Below are positions 59,902 to 64,000 of a stretch of 64,000 nt of DNA, piece after piece. Both the position numbers and the translations under genes were made by a program. The stretch is from NCBI RefSeq assembly GCF_000014145.1, contig NC_008255.1:2992001-3056000 (forward strand), in the 5' to 3' direction. Every line of letters begins with the position of its first letter. Within the stretch, counting starts at the first letter, position 1. The notes below the pieces were generated by a model that worked only from the letters and a program-made list of their open reading frames with translations, did no database searches and had not been told where the DNA came from. Source of the DNA: Cytophaga hutchinsonii ATCC 33406 (GTDB lineage Bacteria > Bacteroidota > Bacteroidia > Cytophagales > Cytophagaceae).

Positions 59902-62277
59902 TTATAAAACCGTGAGTTTACCTGCCTTGCCGGTAATTTTTAATGGAATGGAAAGACCTGCTTTTGAATCATTGGTTAAGCCATCCGTCTTAGGTTTTTT
60001 CTTAAGGTTTTTAATCGGAAGCAATACATAGAATTCCGATTCACCATCTGGTTTTATCTGTACATCTAAATAGAAATATAGAATATTGGTAACATACAAC
60101 GTACGCGGAATATGTATAACATGGTGCTTGATATTAATCGATGAGGTTATGTTTTCAAACGTAACGTGCCGCAGATCTTTTTCATCAAAGCCCACCTTAG
60201 TAAGTTTCAGCAGTGGTTCAACATTGGTCAGTTCAAGTTTATTAATCGAATAATTTCCGTTGATGTAAATAGAGCTGGTATCCATTTCAAGACCCGAACT
60301 TAATTTGAAAAAGGAATAAATATTTCCGCTCACAATACCATGAATGTTGTCTGAGTTCAGCATTTTTTGTTTGAAATTATTAAAGGCTCTGAATACCTCA
60401 TCAATCTTAAACTTCTGCATACTGATATTACTCTTACAATGAATTTCATTTTTAACAGGCGTGAAACTGCTGGTAAAATTCATAATGCCGCCAAAAGAAT
60501 TCATGGATTCAACAATCTTAACAATCTTGTTGTTGATCTTAATATCCAGTTCAATATTATTGCCGTGATAATTTCTTGCAGTGAATGTTTTTACTTTACC
60601 TTTAAAGCTCCCCTTCATGTCATAAGGCAATATAAACCGGCTGTTTTCAACAACATGAATTTTTCTTTTCGGTTTGCTTTTATTGTTATCAGCTTGCTTG
60701 TATTGTCCTGCAGAATTGAAATCACTGAAATGAAATTCATTTGATGTAAAATTCACATTCAATATTAAGCCTGTTGTATCTTTAAAAATAGAATTGAAGA
60801 GCTTATTGGCCGTGCCATTCAGGAGCATATCCGTTTTACCTGATTTTACGCTTAACGACTCAATGCGTATGGAATCATTGCGGAAAGCAATTTTGCCATT
60901 CATATCATTAAAGGGAAAATGTACCTTATTCAGTTTTAAATTAACATGATTCAATTGTATGTCTCCGATCATAATTGGTGTCACATCGGATTTTCTGAAA
61001 ATGTAATTTAACGGTCCGTCATAATGCAACGCCACACCGATGCTGCCGTCTACCGTTGTATATTTATCAAACTTGACAAGATCGAAAAGGGTTTTACTTT
61101 TCAATTTCATTTTAAGGTCTGTTTTTAAAATCGGATTTATGAAATTTTCAACAGACAGATTACTCGTACGCACCGTATCTGTATTGCCGATCAATGCAAC
61201 AAAATCCTTGAATGTGATTTTATAATTTTCAATCTTAATGCTATCTGTTGAAGTTAAGTTTCCTGAAAATTTCATATGATCAATAGTCGTATGAATGTTT
61301 TCATTATTGATGGAAAAATTATTGGTAGAAAAATCAATATCAAACTCCGGTTGATAGCCTGCTAATAAACGAATATGAATATCTGCTTCGGCATTTATGT
61401 TTCCAGCCAGTTTCAGAGGTTCCAGCTTTTGCGTCCAGCGTACAGGAATCAATCGGAATACCTCTTTAATATCTGCTTCCTGTGTTACAATATTTAAGTG
61501 CATTAAGGATTTATTCTTGAAGTCAATATTCCCTTTTGCCAGAAAACTATTTTCTTTGGATCTAAGCACGCTGTTTTCAAACGAAAATAATTTTGCATCG
61601 ATATCATAGCTAAAATGAAAATCAGCATGCAGCTCAGAATCTTTAAACAGCGTACCGGGTCTTAACGTTACTTCATTGGAATAAATCTCACCCACAAAAT
61701 CACCATTCAACACATTTGATGTGAGTGTTAGCTGGGTTTCTGTTCCTTTAAAAGTTAAATGAACCTGTTTGGTTTTATACATATTTTTATAAAACACTTC
61801 TATATTATTGAATTTTACTGTTTCAATACTGAAATCAGCTATATCATTCGGTTTCTTTCTGGTAGAATCGTCTTTATAAAAGATATCAAAATCGCGTACA
61901 CCCAATGAATCCACACGGGCATCGATTTTTCCATCTTCCAGTGTTATCTGTTCCACTTTATATCGTTTCATCAAAATATTATGCGGTGAAAACAGCACTT
62001 CAAATTCCCCGATTTCAACAAACGGAACCGTGCTTTCCGTTGATTTAGGAAGTGATACACCATGTAAACGGAATGCGATAAAAGGAAAATTCGTAAAGGG
62101 AGAAATGGATACTTTTCGTATCGTAATCGGTTTTTTGATCCTGTTATTAATCGCAGAAACAACACCCTGTTCAATTTCTTTTTTATAATAAACAGATATT
62201 GTTGCTATCGCTATAAAATATAAGGCTACCAGAGCGGCTAAAACTAAACCAATTCTTTTTAAATATTTTAAAAACAT
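59902..62277 (-). CDS. AsmA-family protein
   Basis: 791 aa with one N-terminal membrane helix (IGLVLAALVALYFIAIATI) followed by a very long beta-rich periplasmic part. The N-terminus FPFIAFRLHGVSLPKS and the C-terminal segment ending LSIPLKITGKAGKL fit the AsmA/TamB-like group. These proteins may form lipid-conducting grooves between membranes. Single gene. Confidence 0.88.
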   Translation of the reverse strand: MFLKYLKRIGLVLAALVALYFIAIATISVYYKKEIEQGVVSAINNRIKKPITIRKVSISPFTNFPFIAFRLHGVSLPKSTESTVPFVEIGEFEVLFSPHNILMKRYKVEQITLEDGKIDARVDSLGVRDFDIFYKDDSTRKKPNDIADFSIETVKFNNIEVFYKNMYKTKQVHLTFKGTETQLTLTSNVLNGDFVGEIYSNEVTLRPGTLFKDSELHADFHFSYDIDAKLFSFENSVLRSKENSFLAKGNIDFKNKSLMHLNIVTQEADIKEVFRLIPVRWTQKLEPLKLAGNINAEADIHIRLLAGYQPEFDIDFSTNNFSINNENIHTTIDHMKFSGNLTSTDSIKIENYKITFKDFVALIGNTDTVRTSNLSVENFINPILKTDLKMKLKSKTLFDLVKFDKYTTVDGSIGVALHYDGPLNYIFRKSDVTPIMIGDIQLNHVNLKLNKVHFPFNDMNGKIAFRNDSIRIESLSVKSGKTDMLLNGTANKLFNSIFKDTTGLILNVNFTSNEFHFSDFNSAGQYKQADNNKSKPKRKIHVVENSRFILPYDMKGSFKGKVKTFTARNYHGNNIELDIKINNKIVKIVESMNSFGGIMNFTSSFTPVKNEIHCKSNISMQKFKIDEVFRAFNNFKQKMLNSDNIHGIVSGNIYSFFKLSSGLEMDTSSIYINGNYSINKLELTNVEPLLKLTKVGFDEKDLRHVTFENITSSINIKHHVIHIPRTLYVTNILYFYLDVQIKPDGESEFYVLLPIKNLKKKPKTDGLTNDSKAGLSIPLKITGKAGKLTVL

Positions 62278-62418
62278 ATGTTATTGGAATGATGAGGTTT
62301 AAATCTGCTTGATGCCTCAATTACCGTTGCTTTATAAAAATAATAATAATATATTGAGTAAACATTCTTTTGTGGGATATATATAACTATTTATAAGATA
62401 CCTGTAAATACTCATGCA

Positions 62419-63060
62419 ATGAACTATACAAAATCTGCCTTAGGTAGTTTAATAGGGATTATTTTTTTTGCAACCATTGTTTCTTCCAGCTTCAATACGA
62501 AGTCTCCGTGCGCTGTTCAGTTCAGTTACCTGAAATACGATGTAGAAATTCAGGATAAAACAGTTGGCTGGATGACTTCCACAAAAACAACAGCACCTGA
62601 CCAGGGATTGATAAATTATAATATTGACTCCAAAGTAAACGTCAATGTTATTACCAATTACGATATTCAATTCCGTTCCGAATCTTCGTATCAAAAAGGC
62701 GAATTGCTGAAAGCAAATTATTTCACAAAAGTAAATGGCGATACGCAGTCATTCTCAAATATCAATTGGACCGGCGCAAAATATATTGGTTGGGATGGTA
62801 AAAGTTACAGCGACATTGGCAGCACAAAAATTACACAATCCATTGGCAACTTATATTATAAAGAACCGGTAGGCATATCTCAATTGTTTTCTGAAAAATA
62901 CATGGCCTTTTGCCCGGTTACAAAATCAGGCGATTATTATATTGTTTCCTTCCCCGATGGAAAAAGCACTTCCTATAAATATCAAAACGGTATTTGTATC
63001 TGGGCAGAGTCAAAGCAAAAATTATATAAAATTGTTTTCAGGCTTGCTGAAATTAAATAG
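62419..63060 (+). CDS. Hypothetical secreted protein, DUF6134-like
   Basis: 213 aa. Signal peptide GIIFFATIVSSSFNTKS, then alternating strands (FSYLKYDVEIQDKTVGWM, YDIQFRSESSYQKGELL) of the lipocalin-like kind seen in DUF6134/DUF3108-type proteins. No catalytic motif. Role unknown. Confidence 0.6.
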   Translation: MNYTKSALGSLIGIIFFATIVSSSFNTKSPCAVQFSYLKYDVEIQDKTVGWMTSTKTTAPDQGLINYNIDSKVNVNVITNYDIQFRSESSYQKGELLKANYFTKVNGDTQSFSNINWTGAKYIGWDGKSYSDIGSTKITQSIGNLYYKEPVGISQLFSEKYMAFCPVTKSGDYYIVSFPDGKSTSYKYQNGICIWAESKQKLYKIVFRLAEIK

Positions 63061-63127
63061 TATAGTTATCCCCTGAGGATACTTCTATTCAGCAGCTTCT
63101 TACTATGCCCCTTCACGTTATCCCATC

Positions 63128-63628
63128 ATGAAAATCGGTTTGCTTTCAGATACACATTCGTATATAGACGATACAATATTGAATTACTTTAAAGAGTGTG
63201 ATGAGATCTGGCATGCGGGAGATTTCGGCAACATTGGTGTGTACGATAAGCTGAATGCGTTTAAACCTACATTAGGTGTGTATGGCAACATCGATGGGCA
63301 GGATGTGCGGATCGTATTAAAAGAAGATCTGATCTTTGAACGTGAAGGTGCAACCATCTATATGACGCATATCGGCGGCAGTCCAGGCAAATATTCACCC
63401 CGTGTTAAAAAAGTAATCGCTGCACACAAACCAACTATTTTTATCTGCGGCCACAGTCACATCTTACGTGTGGTGAGTGACCCCATGTATGGCGGTATGC
63501 TGTACCTGAATCCGGGTGCGGCAGGTAAAGAAGGTTTTCATAAAATGCGTACCCTGCTCCGCTTTGAACTTGTTGCCGGAAAAGTGATCAATATGCAGGT
63601 TATTGAACTCGGCTTGAGGGGGAAATAA
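63128..63628 (+). CDS. YfcE/MJ0936-family metallophosphoesterase
   Basis: 166 aa calcineurin-like phosphodiesterase. All metal-binding blocks are present: GLLSDTHSYID, WHAGDFGN, YGNIDG, YMTHIGGSPGKYSP, and FICGHSHILRV followed by LNPGAAGKEG. Cleaves phosphodiesters; natural substrate unknown. Confidence 0.93.
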   Translation: MKIGLLSDTHSYIDDTILNYFKECDEIWHAGDFGNIGVYDKLNAFKPTLGVYGNIDGQDVRIVLKEDLIFEREGATIYMTHIGGSPGKYSPRVKKVIAAHKPTIFICGHSHILRVVSDPMYGGMLYLNPGAAGKEGFHKMRTLLRFELVAGKVINMQVIELGLRGK

Positions 63629-63657
63629 AAAAGACGTTTACTCCGTAAACGTCTTTT
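63629..63657. terminator. Bidirectional terminator
   Basis: AAAAGACGTTTAC pairs perfectly with GTAAACGTCTTTT around TCC, with A and T runs on the two sides. Lies just past the stop at 63628 and before the 45-aa minus-strand gene ends at 63686. Confidence 0.88.
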
Positions 63658-63685
63658 AAATAAGATATGAATGAATTCGAATGAA

Positions 63686-63823
63686 TTAAGCTTGTTTTTT
63701 CAATTCTTCTACATCCACGCGACGAATTACAGGAACACTAGTCATTTGTTTGATAACTGCCTGTCTATTATTCGCAACCGCTTTGTTTCTTCTGTCTTTT
63801 CTTTTAAGTCTAGTAACGCCCAT
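63686..63823 (-). CDS. 45-aa highly basic small protein
   Basis: The frame opens with ATG at 63823 and stops with TAA at 63686. It starts MGVTRLKRKDRRNKAVANNR, continues with QMTSVPVIRRVDVEELKKQA and is about one third Lys/Arg in its first half. The size, basic N-terminus and short acidic/helical end resemble small ribosome-associated or nucleic-acid-binding proteins. I believe similar short proteins occur in other Bacteroidota, but cannot confirm. Divergent from hisS with 134 bases between starts. Confidence 0.7.
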   Translation of the reverse strand: MGVTRLKRKDRRNKAVANNRQAVIKQMTSVPVIRRVDVEELKKQA

Positions 63824-63957
63824 GTCGGTAATGTTTTTATTCTGAAGGAATGCAAAGATAGCATATTATTACAATAATAAAAATAGTTTCTGTTTATTAT
63901 CAAATAGGCATTCCGGAGTCCTTTTTGTAATTTCGGGTCTATTTTGAATACAAACTA

Positions 63958-64000
63958 ATGGAAAAACCTTCATTACCGAAAGGAACAAGGGATTTTGGCC
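63958..64000 (+). CDS. hisS: Histidine-tRNA ligase, first 14 codons
   Basis: The ATG at 63958 opens MEKPSLPKGTRDFG, the typical class II HisRS start (P-K-G-T-R-D). The rest lies outside the window. Confidence 0.85.
   Translation, partial: MEKPSLPKGTRDFG

Overview
The window reads as chromosomal DNA of a Bacteroidota bacterium, most like a Cytophaga-type member of the Cytophagales. Supporting signs are AT-rich, densely packed genes; families typical of the phylum (DUF4199, DUF4296, DUF3822, DUF58 plus Bat-like VWA genes, a 630-aa PurF paralogue, TonB-domain proteins, OmpA-type lipoproteins); little evidence of Shine-Dalgarno sites; and TAnnTTTG-like -7 boxes. The genus is an inference from overall style; no rRNA is present.

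Layout. 1-11762 (all minus): the end of a PrsW-like membrane protease, then a nuoH-I-J-K-L-M-N run for the membrane arm of complex I that reads straight into a second-type purF. nuoA-G are not in the window. NuoI carries an unusual ~240-residue Pro/Lys/Ala-rich tail with five repeats. 11763-13730 is an accessory island: a ParE/RelE-type toxin-antitoxin pair between two copies of a hairpin-rich ~145-bp repeat, and a small membrane-protein gene broken by a one-base frameshift. 13734-16886 (minus): murI, pth, rplY, prs; then tRNA-Gln and a repeat-rich gap. 17641-23923: dienoyl-CoA-reductase-like SDR, OmpA lipoprotein, VTT protein, an outer-membrane protein and a CPA2 antiporter. 24026-29979: a sulfur assimilation block (siroheme synthesis, sulfite/nitrite reductase, rhodanese, OsmC, metZ). 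29997-32082: a voltage-gated K+ channel gene and DUF4199/DUF4197 genes. 32117-36935: a MarR regulator divergent from a four-gene ABC exporter. 37080-41734: mutS2 and an ECF sigma factor with a TonB-domain partner. 41800-45466: DUF4296 lipoprotein, DUF58/VWA (Bat-like) operon and a SET-domain gene. 45671-51161: a complete RND efflux operon. 51202-59835: GH3, YggS, DUF423, DUF1573, RecD-like helicase, two NUDIX proteins, DUF3822-coaD and pyrE. 59902-64000: AsmA-like protein, a secreted protein, a phosphodiesterase, a 45-aa basic protein and the first codons of hisS.

The most striking unexplained structure is a set of degenerate arrays with an exact 7-base period. At least thirteen occur here and eight touch or overlap a stop codon. 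At three convergent gene pairs the order is stop, heptamer array, bidirectional terminator, inverted array of the same heptamer family, stop. GC-rich CCGCCGCGG-type palindromes sit next to several arrays. Together they look like a family of gene-end elements rather than ordinary spacer DNA.
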